Part shown: in pieces, positions 41,737-52,309 of the stretch
How positions within the stretch are numbered: the stretch's first letter is position 1
How the letters are laid out: each line of letters starts with the position of its first letter
Assembly: GCF_027887165.1 (NCBI RefSeq)
Contig: NC_077227.1
Coordinates: 61,531,264 to 61,595,263, forward strand
Direction of reading: 5' to 3'
Length of the DNA stretch: 64,000 bases
Source: Monodelphis domestica
Taxonomy: Eukaryota; Chordata; Mammalia; Didelphimorphia; Didelphidae
Notes under the pieces: generated by a model
The model's input: only the letters and a program-made list of their open reading frames with translations
The model's database searches: none
Told to the model about the DNA's origin: nothing
Program-made: the position numbers and the translations under genes

Positions 41737-41762
<26 letters not shown>
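41737..41762. repeat. TG dinucleotide microsatellite
   Basis: 13 TG units. Confidence 0.97.
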
Positions 41763-41763
<1 letters not shown>

Positions 41764-42571
41764 AGTTCAGTCATTTTTCTTATCTTTGTCTTCTTCAGTA
41801 CATTTACTTATGGTGAGAGAAAATTAGTGTTAAAGGTGGGTTTTTACACAGGGAATAGCCTAACATCATTGAAAGCACTGTACAATTTCCAATTGCCATC
41901 TATTGCCTATTGAATTTTTGTTCTAGCTCATTATCTATCAGCACTACTTTTCCAAGATATGATGAACTGGGTTGCCCATTCAACCCATTGTCATAATATG
42001 GGCAATACATATTCTTTATCCTCTAGATTCTCTATATGGACTGCTAAGGCAATTTTTTTAGTTGCCATTGATGAGACTCTGTTGGGTTCCATGGCCACAT
42101 GCAATCAGGATGATATCATCTGCAAACTGGATCTTGAAAGTCTCTTCCCCTAAAGGAGTGGTCTCTAGGCACAGGGAATGTGATGACCCTATTTTTATAT
42201 CAAATTCTGTGGACCTCTGCATGATGGTACTTGTACTATTAGCATCTGTGGACTGCAAAGCTACATGATGACAAAGACCTACTATGAATTCACTCATGCT
42301 TTTAAATAAAATTGCATTTTCTTAATTATAACAGAATCTATGTATATTGGAAAAATAGTAATACATATGTGTGAGACATGATTCAGGGAACAGACGTTGT
42401 ATTTGCTTATTTATTATACTGAGTCATGCTGCATATTTTGTTGGAACTAAATTTGGAACTAGGGAAAGACCCAAGTGACGATATGTGTATGCATATGGCT
42501 TTGTGGATGCGTTATTTTCAATAACTCTCCAGCTTCTTGGGCATCCAGAGAACAGAAGTTGAGATTTGGCT

Positions 42572-42800
42572 TTTTTTGTTCAGTCATGTTTGACTCTTCA
42601 TGACCCCCAATGGGGGTTTTCTTGCCAGAGATACTAGAATGGTTTGTTATTTCCTTCTCCAGTTTCTTTTACAGATGAGGAAACCGAGGCAAGTAAGGTT
42701 AAGTGACTTTCCCAGGGCCATACAGTTAGTGTCTGATTTGAACTCAGGTCTTCTTGACTCCATTCCTGGTACTCTATCTACTGTACCACCTGGTTGCCCA
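42572..42800 (-). repeat. SINE type B (MAR1-like) inside the RTE copy
   Basis: TTTGTTCAGTCATGTTTGAC, GTTTTCTTGCCAGAGATAC, AGATGAGGAAACCGAGG, GACTTTCCCAGGGCCATAC and GTACCACCTGGTTGCCC. Confidence 0.9.
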
Positions 42801-42989
42801 AGAACAGGTTGAGAACCACTGATCAACTGGAAATTCCTTATCTGTTTGGACTTTTGCAGTTCATTTTCCGTGGCACTGATGAACAGTTTGGAGAAAACGT
42901 GTTTTAGATTTTATTTGACACTGATGCTCAGAAGATTATTTAAGCTATCTCTTAAATTTGTGGAGAAGTCTAGGGTCTTAAAATAGGCA

Positions 42990-43504
42990 TACAATAGCAC
43001 CTTGTTTTACACAACTAATATGGTCTAAGACCCTTTGGGTAAGCTGAAAATCGTGCATAATAGTGAACTCTATTATTTAATAAATCATTTCTCATACAAA
43101 CATTCTTAGGCACTTTATGACTTTTCCTAGGGATATCGGAGCTAGCAGTATCATTACTTCTTGTATTTTGGGGCCATTATTAATAACTAAATAGCAAATA
43201 AAGAGAAGCATTACTCTGATGGAGACACGGCTTTTTAGAAGTGTGAGAATTCCAGACAAAGACTGATGCAGGAGCTAATGTTTGATTCAAAACAATATAA
43301 TGACTCACACCAAAGCTTCTCAGTGTGAGAATGAGAGTGGTTGGACAAAGACTTTATTTATGTGGCTTGGGAAAATAGTGCAGATTAAGCAAGTAATTAA
43401 ACTTTTTAATTTTATATATTTTTCTGCCTTTATTTTTTTAATTGCCAATGACGTTTAACTGAATTTGTGTTTGTTGAGTTCATATAAAATGAGATCCTAT
43501 TATA
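42990..43504. mobile_element. Tigger/pogo-like DNA transposon
   Basis: The first 23 bases (42990-43012, TACAATAGCACC...) and the reverse complement of the last 23 (43482-43504) agree at 16 places, and six of seven differences are transitions. The left part has AAGCTGAAAATCGTGCATAA, typical of this class. There is no transposase frame. It sits inside RTE copy 1. Confidence 0.55.
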
Positions 43505-44809
43505 TTAGGTAGGTTTGGTGAAAGCCTTTAAAACTATTAGATTTCCTGGAGTCAAATGTTTTTAGTAAGCAGTAAATACATAGAGACTGTGTATTCCTAA
43601 TGTCTTTTAGTCAGGTATGTGATTGTGAAGGTGTGATTTGCTCTAGAAAATCATTTGAGAATGCCTGTCCTTCCCTTGCTCATATTTCATCAAGGATATC
43701 CCTGATGTGTGTGTGGACCATTTTATATTGATAGGTTAGTGGTTGTAGTAGCTTTTTTTAATAGTACCTTTTGTGATCTTTTCCAAGTCTTCCCTTCTCT
43801 GAGAGCTCTTGAAGATCCATCCCCTGGTTGCTTTCCAAAGTGTTTTGACTCCACAGATTGGTTCTGTATGTATTTGGTCAGGAACAATCACTTTGCTTGA
43901 GTTGATCTTTTCGTGTGCCATGATACCTTATTACATTATATGTCAGGTACTGAACTGGCAGAATCCAAATGTAGTAATTCTTATCTTGACCAGGAGAATA
44001 GATTGCTGTAGAAATGCTGGGATGTTTTCCATTTCATAGCGGTTTACTGGTTGCCTTCCATTTTCATCGATATGTACTTTTCAGATAATCTGGCTTAGCC
44101 AAGTCTCATTTTAAGCTTTCTATGTTTCCTCCCCCCACTATTTTTCTGATAGCTATTTAGGCCTTTTTGTCATATTCCTCTTGTAACTACGTGTTTAGAT
44201 TTAACTCATCTTCCCCGTGGCTGCCATATTTTGCCACTTGGCAAGGAAATCAAATGTTTGCTGAATAAAGGCTATTGGCTTCCTCATCATGGCAATTATT
44301 TTATCCCAGTTAACTTTCTCTGTGAAATAGTAATAAAGTTAGTGTCTTTCCTTTAATCCATTTCCACTATTCAGTCAACATTGGCGCTATCGTAATTGCT
44401 TGCAGTGTTACCTTCTTAACTTTTATTCTTTCTTCTAATCTGGTATTGATTTTTGACCTTTGCTCCAACCAGTCCATGATCTGACTGCACACAGACAGAT
44501 GATTTGGAAATGACTCCCACAATGGTAACCAGTCATTTCCTGTCTGTTAGGATAGAAACAATTTAATTTTCTGTGATGTCGTTTGATGCTTGCCACATCC
44601 AGTGCCTTCTGCCTTTCTTATGAATACTTCATTCAAAATATACAGGTGTAAGGCTTCTGACATTCTACAATTCTTTGGTTCTTTCAGACTTGAGCCACAT
44701 GTTTCTGGACTGGGGGGGGAGGGAGGATTTCTCCTGTCTTCACATTAAGTCACCAAAATACAAGGTCTCTGTTGACCTATTTTAAAGCGCAGGGGTGTTT
44801 GATGAATGG

Positions 44810-45195
44810 ATCCATTTAGCCATCTTGGTGGGCCTCTGAATCCCTTCTCAGAATAATGTTTTTTAATATATAAGATAAAATTCACAAAATTACAAAGAAA
44901 AGGAGTTATATTGAAATATAGTTATCCAAATATTGTTATCAGAGTATTTAAAAAACAAATTCACAGTGGACAACTATGTCTCATTGGATTGAGAAGCAGG
45001 TCTAGAGATAGGAGGTCCTAGATTCAAATGTGGTCTCAAGATTCTTCCTAGCTGTGTGACCCTGGGCAAGTCACTTATCCCCTCATTACCTAGTTCTTAC
45101 TGTTCTTCTGCCTTGGAACCAATACACAGTATTGAATCTAAGACTGAAGATAAAGTTTAAAACAACAACAACAAATTCATAGACCCTAAGCTAAG
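44810..45195. mobile_element. hAT-type DNA transposon (family H3), split by a SINE
   Basis: CTCAGAATAATGTTTTTTAAT, ACAAAATTACAAAGAAAAGG and TTATATTGAAATATAG at the left, ATTCATAGACCCTAAGC at the right match the internal plan of the H3 element at 29184. Ends are worn. Confidence 0.65.
44967..45170 (+). repeat. SINE type A inside the H3 hAT element
   Basis: GACAACTATGTCTCATTGG (degraded head), CTGTGTGACCCTGGGCAAG, CTTCTGCCTTGGAACC and a CAA-rich tail. AAATTCACA before and AAATTCATA after it are a probable target duplication. Confidence 0.9.
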
Positions 45196-46379
45196 ATTAG
45201 CCCTTGATGAAAGATTGTAACAGATTCTGTGGAAAATTCCTCTACCTCGTCCTTGGACATCTGTAACAGATGTTGGTGCCATAAGCTGAAATTATCTTTA
45301 TGGTAGATTGTTTGCTCATGCTCACCAAGAGCACTACAAGGTGAGATGAGTATAGAATTCAAAGACCCTTCATGAGTACAGTCGCGTGATGAAACCTGCT
45401 TATGACTCCTGGTTTCAGTAATACTGGGGATTTCAGAATGTGTGGGTTTGGTTCCCCTCATAGGATATCAACTTTGATCGTTGGACAGAGATCTCACTTA
45501 CAGAATTAAATTAATGTTTGCAGATGTTCTGAAAATTTGTCTTAGCACCCATTCTCACACACATTCCACACCCACCCACACGCATACACACACACACACA
45601 CCTTTTTAGCCATTTTGTCACTATCATTAAGGAAAAAGGAAAGGGGCTCCAAAAGTCTGAGGACCATTGCGTTGTCTATCTCTTCTGTGCATTGTCATGA
45701 CCAAATCATGGATTGATCACTTTGTCTCCCATCTTTTGATGCTGCCTTTTGGCACTAAGCTAGGCTAGCCCTTGGGTAGAGACACAGTCTGTTTCTGGGA
45801 CTGATCTCCCAGCCTTTGTGACTTGGTAACACCCAGAAGAACTTACTTTTTGCTCCCAGCACCCAGATCTACCTCCATGACATCATGAGAAATAGGATTA
45901 AGACTTTTGTAGAGTATTAGACAGGTACCACATCCAATTTACAAGTGGGGAAATTGAGATACTTTGCAATACATTAACTTATCAAAGGTCCCACTGCTAG
46001 CCAACAGCAGAGCTAGACTAAGGAATATTGAATTCTAGCTTAAAGACCCTTTTCATCAACACTGACAGTCTAGTGGGATTAAGGAAGAGGGAAAAAAATA
46101 GAGCCACACTAATCTTATTTGTTGTTTGTTTTCTTGACAAAAGGATGGACTCATTTCTCTTCCCTACCTCCTCCTCTCCTCTTCCCTCACCCTTACAGTA
46201 CTAAGAAACAACATTCAAAAAGATTTTAAAAATTACAATGAACAAATTATTAACCCATAAATGTATTTTAAACTAGGAAAATTGAGGGAGGCACTATTTA
46301 ATCCTTGAGACTATCAGAGGAAAACCCCAAATGTGTTTGTTGTCAAATCTGATATCTTTATTGATTTAAATTGATTGGA
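45196..46379. other. non-coding stretch, possibly the 5' part of the RTE copy
   Basis: A short CA patch at about 45586-45600. A minus-strand frame of 91 codons (45186-45461) has no product I recognise. A CORE-SINE trace near 45900-46030 (TTACAAGTGGGGAAATTGAG). Confidence 0.4.
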
Positions 46380-46770
46380 CTCTATAGAGTGCTGGAATGG
46401 GAGTCAGAAAGAACTGGGTTCAAATCCATTGCAGATTATTAGTTGTGTGACCCTAGGTTAGCATTGGTGAAGTATTGGCACATGTGCCCAGCCAGCATGG
46501 GGAGAGCTGCTGTATTCCCCTTTTCCCAGTGCCTGAGGACATTTTTTGCATGCTCTGACCCTACGTCCAGCCATGGCAAAGTGAGCACTTCCTCCCATAT
46601 CTGGGGATAATGCGAAGAGGGAGGGTCTCACAGGCAGCTTGAAGTTGCATTTGGGCATGCAAACTTGAAAACCTTTGCCAATGCTGCCCTAAATCAAACA
46701 GTAACCTCTTAGAGCCTCAATTTTCTATCCATAAAAGAGGAATAATAATGGCGTCTATTTGGAACTCAAA
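46380..46770 (+). repeat. CORE-SINE split by a hAT element
   Basis: The left half (GAGTGCTGGAATGGGAGTC, GGGTTCAAATCC, TGTGTGACCCTAGG) ends at 46459 and the right half (AACCTCTTAGAGCCTCAATTTTC, ATAAAAGAGGAATAATAATGG) resumes at about 46687. Confidence 0.8.
46460..46685. mobile_element. hAT-type DNA transposon (family H1) inside a CORE-SINE
   Basis: Starts AGCATTGGTGAAG and ends CTTTGCCAATGCT, an almost exact inverted repeat. Inside, GGCACATGTGCCCAGCC is also an inverted repeat. The minus-strand frame of 66 codons is shared with the element at 49083 but belongs to the transposon. Confidence 0.85.
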
Positions 46771-46929
46771 ACTTTTTAATAAAATGTTAAAAAATTGCTT
46801 TTACATATAATAGTGGTAAAATAAAACATTGTTTTAAAAACTAATTTTTAAAAATATTGATCCCAATGGCTTTTTGGGTAGACCAAATGATATGCTTGTA
46901 AAAGACTTGCCAGACTTTAAAATGATATG

Positions 46930-47132
46930 AGTGGGAACATCTAGGTGGTTCAGTGGATAGAGAGCCAGGCCTGGAGACAGGAAACTCTGAATTCAAATAT
47001 GACCTCAGATACTTCCTAGTTATGTGACCCCGGGCAAGTCTTTTAACCCCCATTGCTTAGCCCTTACCAGTCAGTCTTCTGCCTTGGAACCAATACAAGA
47101 CAGAAGGCAAGGTTTTGTTTTGTTTTTTAATA
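46930..47132 (+). repeat. SINE type A
   Basis: CATCTAGGTGGTTCAGTGG, GCCAGGCCTGGAGACAGG, TATGTGACCCCGGGCAAGTC, CTTCTGCCTTGGAACC; near the tail CAATACAAGACAGAAGG shows an internal deletion. Confidence 0.92.
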
Positions 47133-47394
47133 TTCTGTGAATGTGAGGTGGTGATAATTATGTAAGAATGTGGATTTCCCCCACCCCTGGGTTCTGCAGA
47201 ACAGCTGAAGAGCTCACTCTGTCTTCTTAGAGCTAATTCCTGGCTTTCTCCAGCATAACTGAGACTCTACCAACAATGTATTGGCCTTTATTTGTGCCAG
47301 TCTGATCCTTGTTGTAAACATAAGGATTTTTGTTTTGCTTCCAGACATACAGATGTGGAAATAAAACCTCTTCAGGCCAGGGAGGGTGGAGGAG
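47133..47394. other. non-coding stretch, nothing recognised
   Basis: Balanced composition and no repeat. The open frames here extend into it from the neighbouring microsatellite. Confidence 0.5.
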
Positions 47395-47402
47395 AGAGAG
47401 AA

Positions 47403-47453
<51 letters not shown>

Positions 47454-47585
47454 GACAGAGAGACAGAGAGAGAGACAGAGAGAAAGAGACAGAGAGAGAC
47501 AGAGACAGAGAGAGACAGAGACACAGAGAGAGACAGAGACAGAGAGAGACATACACAGACAGACAGACAGACAGACAGAGAAAAG
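47395..47585 (+). repeat. GACA/GAGACA simple repeat
   Basis: Ten or so GACA units, then irregular GAGACAGAGA units, then GACA units again. Frames on both strands are artefacts. Confidence 0.97.
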
Positions 47586-48055
47586 GAAGAAAGGAGAGAG
47601 TGTGAATATGTGTCTGGAGCATGGTGATGTGTGGACCAAGCACTAACATCTTATTCCAGGAGTAAGTCTGGCTTATACTGGTCTGTTTTTGCTCAGAGAC
47701 TTGGGTTTAGTTTAGCCTTTTTGATCTTGGACAGAGTGGGTTGTTGTTAGGTTTTGTTTTTGCTTTCATTTGAGGGTGGGGGAATGGCTTAGGACTGGAA
47801 GAAACTTCCCCATGCTCAGCGCTTAAAGCCGTACCACCTCTGATCATCCCTTCAGATCTCTGAAATGGTTTGGCTCTGAAATGGACTTAAAATAGAGTGG
47901 CCTGGGTGGGAGGGTTGGGGGTAGCCATAGGGGGCAGTATATTGTGGGTGGCCAGATAATCCTCTCCTGTCTCTCCATTCATTGTTAGAAGGTCAGTCTT
48001 CTAGTGAAGACAAACCACAGCGACTCCCATGGTGGTCTTTTTAGAGAGTACTCCT
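47586..48055. other. intron-like unique sequence
   Basis: No gene or repeat recognised. Confidence 0.5.
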
Positions 48056-48059
48056 ATTC

Positions 48060-48200
48060 TTGCTCTAAGCCCTAGATACATAGTTATTCGATAAATACTT
48101 GTTGAATTGAACAAACATTTACTAAACACTTAATGTGGGCCCAATACTGTGCTGGGCCCTGTTAGAAATACTTCAAAAAACAAAACAAAACACCACCATT
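48060..48200 (+). mobile_element. L2-like LINE fragment
   Basis: ACAAACATTTACTAAACAC, TGGGCCCAATACTGTGCTGG and a nearby ATAAATACTTGTTGAATTG. Confidence 0.5.
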
Positions 48201-48310
48201 GAAAAGCTTTCTGGTCTTGCACTGGGATTCTGGCATATTAAAAATTGAGGGTCCATTCTAGTTCAATAGTTTCTGTTCCAGTGGTCTTTCTTTTCACTTA
48301 AGATCTTAAG

Positions 48311-48520
48311 AGGAGGGCAGCTAGGTGGTTCAGTGGATAGAGAGCCAGTTTTGTAGTGAGAAAGAGCTGAGTTCAAATGTGATCTCACACACTTCCTAGC
48401 AGTGTGACCCTGGGCAAGTCACTTAACCCCCATTTCCTAGCCCATACTGCTCTTCTACCTTGGAACCAATACTTAGTGTCAATTCCAAAGCAGAAGGTAA
48501 GGGTTTTTAATTAAAAAAGA
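48311..48520 (+). repeat. SINE type A
   Basis: AGGGCAGCTAGGTGGTTCAG, TGAGTTCAAATGTGATC, CAGTGTGACCCTGGGCAAG, TTCTACCTTGGAACCAATAC, AAAGCAGAAGGTAAGGG. Confidence 0.94.
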
Positions 48521-48534
48521 AAAAGACCTTAAAA

Positions 48535-48740
48535 CACAGTCTGGTATAGTGGGCAAAGGGCTAGATTTGGAGACAGAAGACATGGGCTCTGATCCCATCT
48601 CTGTCCTTCATAACTCTGTGTGACCTTGGCCAGATCACTTAACTTCAATGAACCTTAGTTTGACTAATTTTGCAAATTAGAGGGTTGGATTACATGACCT
48701 GTAAGGATCTTCCCTGTTCTTTATCTTTGCTCTAATAATT
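48535..48740 (+). repeat. CORE-SINE (MIR type)
   Basis: GTGGGCAAAGGGCTAGATTTGG, TGTGTGACCTTGGCCAG, TTGCAAATTAGAGGGTTGG and ATGACCTGTAAGGATC. Confidence 0.75.
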
Positions 48741-48949
48741 GCCCAGCCTATTAGGAGCTTTCCAGCCTTAGAATCCTCCCTGTTAGGACAGCTAGGCAGC
48801 CAACCACTTCCTGACAATCTTCTTTCTTACCTCCCTTCCTCCAACCATATTGTCCAGAAGAGTTTTATTCTGATGATGTTGGGAGATGGTGCTCCAAGGC
48901 CTGATGGAAAATGTATCTTCCTCTCTCCAATTCCACTACCCTATTTAAT

Positions 48950-49082
48950 TCAGAAAATAAAGTGCCTACTAGGTAGAAACACTGTGGTCTGACTAAGGAG
49001 CCACACATTTCAGGGAACACCAAGTCCCTGCTCTTACTCCCATGGAACTTACAATCTAACAGATGACATCTTAGTCTAGAGC
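48950..49082 (+). mobile_element. L2-like LINE fragment
   Basis: AAAGTGCCTACTAGGTAG, AGTCCCTGCTCTTACTCCC and GGAACTTACAATCTAACAG. Confidence 0.5.
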
Positions 49083-49308
49083 CTGGTTGGTGAAGCCATG
49101 GCACATGTGCAAAACCGGCATTCCAGGAACTGCTCAGTTCTGCCTCTTCCCAACACCTAGGAAACTTTTTGCATGCCCTACCCCTCTGTCCAGCCACCCA
49201 AACCAAACACTTTCTCCCTCAACTCTCTCTCTGGTAATCCAGGGCTCACAGACAGCTTGAATTTGTCTTCTGGGCACTCATACTGGGAAAAGGTTCCCCA
49301 ACTCTGGT
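49083..49308. mobile_element. hAT-type DNA transposon (family H1)
   Basis: TGGTTGGTGAAGCCATGGC at the left and GGTTCCCCAACTCTGG at the right. Internal TTTTTGCATGCCCTACCCC and GCTCACAGACAGCTTGAA are shared with the element at 46460. Confidence 0.75.
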
Positions 49309-49309
49309 C

Positions 49310-49740
49310 TAGAGTCTGAGTCCTAGACCTTTGGACCCCTGGAAGCAAAGGAAATGGTATTTGTGTATCATTTTGTTTTTTTGCTTGATGTTCCTGCTCA
49401 GGAATATCAGGATAGAGGCTCATGGGTCATGTTTTCACTCAAGTGTTTGAATGCTGACTGTGAGCAAAGTCCTCTGATAGGGATAGAAAGAAGTTCAAGA
49501 GAGCCTTCTCTCCATACCTGAAGAGCTTGGCTTCCTGGATCTGGGAAGGACATTGCCAGAAATCAGACACTTGTTTCTCCCAAGTGTTTGGGCTGGAAAT
49601 CTTCCAGGACTTGAGACCCTCAGAATCAGAGCCAGGTTAAAAGCTGCTCCTTTTTTTTTTAGGACTGTTGAGAATAGAAGCCACTATATTTATTTTCAAA
49701 ATGATAGTACCTTGTTTCTGCACTCTAAATTTGGTTGTGT
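49310..49740. other. non-coding stretch, nothing recognised
   Basis: Small frames without homology. A worn CORE-SINE begins near 49745 (TGGTATAGTGCCTCAGAG) and ends near 49830. Confidence 0.45.
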
Positions 49741-49892
49741 CCTTCATGAGCCTGTGTGGTATAGTGCCTCAGAGCAAGAAAAACCGGAGTTCAAATCCCA
49801 CTTCTGACACATACTTTAATCATACATACTCCAGGCAACTCTCTTAAGACTGCAACATGCAGGAAAGATACCCAACCTACATTAGTAGATGG

Positions 49893-50092
49893 ATTTTTTT
49901 TTTAAGCCCTTACTTTCTGTCTTGGAATCAATACTGTGTATTAGTTCCAAGGCAGAAGACTGGTAAGGGCTAGGCAATGGGGGGTAAGTGACTTGTCCAG
50001 GGTCATACAGCTGGGAAGTGTCTTAAGCCACATTGGAACCTAGGACTTCCCGTCTCTAGGCCTGGCTCTCCATCCACTGAGCCACCCAGTGT
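49893..50092 (-). repeat. SINE type A
   Basis: T-run, AAGCCCTTACTTTCTGTC, GTGTATTAGTTCCAAGGC, CTTGTCCAGGGTCATACAG and CCACTGAGCCACCCAG. Confidence 0.94.
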
Positions 50093-50208
50093 TTTTTTTT
50101 CCTCATTTGAGAATTCCCCATACAAGTGTAACCTTTATCCCTTTCCCTTCTCTACCTAGAACCTTTCTGATTTTCATTCAGAGTCTGGATGATGCTGAAT
50201 ACAACATT

Positions 50209-50399
50209 AGGGGTGTCAAACGCTGGTCCCAGAGAACAGCTAAACCAGATTAAAATGTAATTGGGAAATATTTAACACGTGCACTAAAAATACAGTAGAA
50301 TGTAGATAATGTGAATATATGGTGTTCTGAGTCGGTATGCATCAAGCAGGGATCCTTTTGCACGGTTTAGTGGCCCCCCTTTTCTGTTTGACACCCCTG
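50209..50399. mobile_element. hAT-type DNA transposon (family H4)
   Basis: AGGGGTGTCAAAC at the left and GTTTGACACCCCTG at the right are exact inverted repeats. Contains AACCAGATTAAAATGTAATTGGG, also found in the element at 60110. No transposase frame. Confidence 0.88.
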
Positions 50400-50785
50400 C
50401 ACAATTGTAGCACTTTTGTGAGGCTTACATTAAATCAGCACTAATTAACCAACTTTTATTTGGCCCATTAAAGTGTAGATTCACTGTATAGTAACACCTC
50501 ACCTATTGTGAACACAGCTGAGAATGAGGAAGTCATCAATATAAAAAAGCCTCTCCCGACAGCCTACATGTCCCAAAGTCCAGGGAGGAAAACAGCTCTA
50601 CCTTCCCCCTGACCTGCCGGCCCTTACTCAGAGCAGGAATCCTTTTGTTTTAGACACACTGCAAACTTGCCTGTTCTTCTGGCAGCGGAGACTGTCCTGG
50701 TTTATAGGAAGGAAGCAAATGGAAAAGATGGGAGAGCTAGCTGGTGGGGAAAATAAATTAGGAACATTTTCTGGAGATTTGGGCT
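50400..50785. promoter_or_regulatory. possible conserved non-coding element
   Basis: Repeat-free with ATTAAATCAGCACTAATTAACC and TTTATTTGGCCCATTAAAG near 50430-50475. No gene-like frame. Confidence 0.3.
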
Positions 50786-50789
50786 CTGC

Positions 50790-50890
50790 TCACTCTCCAC
50801 TTGTCTGCTTACTTGCTAAGTGACTTTGGGTCGGGTCCTCTCTGAGCCTCAGTTTCCTCCAGACTAGATGATTTCTGAAGGCCCATTCCA
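50790..50890 (+). repeat. CORE-SINE fragment
   Basis: CTTGCTAAGTGACTTTGGG, GAGCCTCAGTTTCCTCC and ACTAGATGATTTCTGAAGG. Confidence 0.6.
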
Positions 50891-50984
50891 AGCCAACATT
50901 CCACGAGATTGAATCCAAGCTATTACAAGCCTGTGTCTTGGCACCATCAAAAAAAAAATGAGAGTAGAAAAAGCAGGCTCCCAA

Positions 50985-51230
50985 TGTCAGCAAAAGGTCC
51001 TACTGTGTGCCAGACACTGTGCTAAATACTTCACAAATATTTCATTTGCTCCTCACAACCACTCTGGGAAGTGAATGCTATTATCATCCCCATTATAAAG
51101 TTGGGGAAACTGAGGTGAAATGACTTTGCCTATGGTTATATAAGCTAGTAAGTATTTGAGGTCACATTTGAACTCAGATCTCCCTGATTCCAGTCCCGGG
51201 GTGCTAACCACTGTACCAGCTGGTTTCCCC
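50985..51230 (-). repeat. CORE-SINE (MON1/MIR type), full length
   Basis: ACTGTGTGCCAGACACTGTGC, TTTGCTCCTCACAACCAC, CCCCATTATAAAGTTGGGG, AAACTGAGGTGAAATGAC and ACATTTGAACTCAGATC. Confidence 0.85.
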
Positions 51231-51239
51231 AGAGAACTA

Positions 51240-51400
51240 GAAAACTAAAGGAGTGTGGTCTGAATGTGAGTTCACTTCTTCATCCCATACAAGTGACTTG
51301 AGGTAAGTTACTTCTCCACACCGCCTTACTTTGATTTCCTCATCTGTAAAAATGAGGGGGGTGGATGAGATACTATCTTCCAGTTCCTTTCAGATCCAAA
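51240..51400 (+). repeat. CORE-SINE fragment
   Basis: AAGTTACTTCTCCACACCG, TTTGATTTCCTCATCTG and TAAAAATGAGGGGGGTGG followed by GATGAGATACTATC. Confidence 0.65.
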
Positions 51401-51830
51401 GCCCAGAATCAGCAGATGAGCCGGGATCTACAAGTCTGGGGCTGTTTGTTGTTGGTGCAAACCTCTCTGCACACCTCACTGGTCTCTGGGGGCATTCCTT
51501 TATTACAGCACAGTGCAATAATGAATCATAACTGTGCCCGTGATTCCTCAAGGAAAGGGGAAATTATGTTCTGCCAACTCTGTTTAAGACATCAGGGAAA
51601 GATGGAATACATTTTAGAAAGATTTGGAGTCAAAGTGTTTTTTCAAGTAAACCCCAGGCCTTTCCTACCCCCCAGCTCCGAGGGCTTCCTCCGCCCACAA
51701 AGATCACCTTGTAATCTTTTTGTATACACTTAGAGGGGTCCAGGCTCCTCGGATGCAAGGACTGGTACGTTTGTAACATTAGTAATTGGCACTGTGTCCA
51801 TCATGAAGTAGGTGCTTTATAAGTGCCCCA
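51400..51830. promoter_or_regulatory. possible conserved non-coding element
   Basis: Core near 51505-51620: ACAGCACAGTGCAATAATG, TCATAACTGTGCCCGTG, GAATACATTTTAGAAAG. Repeat-free. The 122-codon + strand frame crossing it starts inside a SINE and is not supported. Confidence 0.3.
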
Positions 51831-51833
51831 GAG

Positions 51834-52020
51834 GGGCAGCTAAGGTGCCCCTCAGTGGACAGAGAGCCAGGCCTGGAGACAGGAGGTCCTGGGTTCAAAG
51901 AAGACTTTAGATACTTCCTGACAATGTGACCTTGGACAAGTCACTTAACTCCTATTCTGCCTTGGAACTGTTACATCATATGGATTCTAAGACTGACGGA
52001 GATAAGAATTTTTAAAAACC
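51834..52020 (+). repeat. SINE type A
   Basis: AGGGGCAGCTAAGGTGCCCC, GGAGACAGGAGGTCCTGGG, AATGTGACCTTGGACAAGTC; the CCTAGCCCTTAC box is missing before TCTGCCTTGGAACTG. Confidence 0.92.
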
Positions 52021-52230
52021 AAACCAAATCCAAGGTTGATGAAGAAAGGGATAAGCATTTGCTAAACAGCACCCTTAACTGTCTAGAGCAACTGGTTCCC
52101 CCTAGGGTAGCATGGGCTTTACTGTGTAGCCGTGACTTTTCCCCCTTGATTAGGGTTTATGTTACAATGTATATGTATATGTTTGCAGGCACGTTAAGCA
52201 TCTTACCCAAGGTTACAAACATAAGAATAT

Positions 52231-52265
52231 ATGTGTGTGTGTGTGTGTGTACACGTACACGTACA

Positions 52266-52302
<37 letters not shown>
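52231..52302. repeat. TG - TACACG - CA compound inverted repeat
   Basis: Ten TG units, then three to four ACACGT-type units, then 16 CA units. The two outer halves are reverse complements of each other. Confidence 0.98.
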
Positions 52303-52306
<4 letters not shown>

Positions 52307-52309
52307 TCT

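Larger units (their letters stand above)
41770..44805 (-). mobile_element. RTE-type LINE remnant, endonuclease to reverse transcriptase (copy 1)
   Basis: Minus-strand reading gives QSDHGLV at about 44467-44487, the SDHxLV motif near the end of the apurinic-type endonuclease of RTE elements. Then comes a stretch at 43690 that matches the region just before YSTTDD of copy 2 (TCATCAAGGAT on the + strand in both). Then FKIQFADDIILIA with the catalytic FADD at 42115-42126. The 79-codon frame around FADD is the longest intact piece. The copy is interrupted by a Tigger-like element and a type B SINE and has many stops. It may extend past 45195 toward 45850, but I cannot confirm that. Confidence 0.75.

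Noticed and set aside
44101..44805. Possible endogenous retrovirus
   Set aside because: The motifs SDHxLV and FADD in this order fit a non-LTR RTE element. I saw no LTR pair, primer-binding site, gag or env.
47395..47585. CRISPR-like regular repeats
   Set aside because: The units are 4-6 bases without unique spacers, and the DNA is vertebrate; it is a simple repeat.
47214..47649. Frames of 86-141 codons on both strands
   Set aside because: Translations of the GACA/GAGACA simple repeat.
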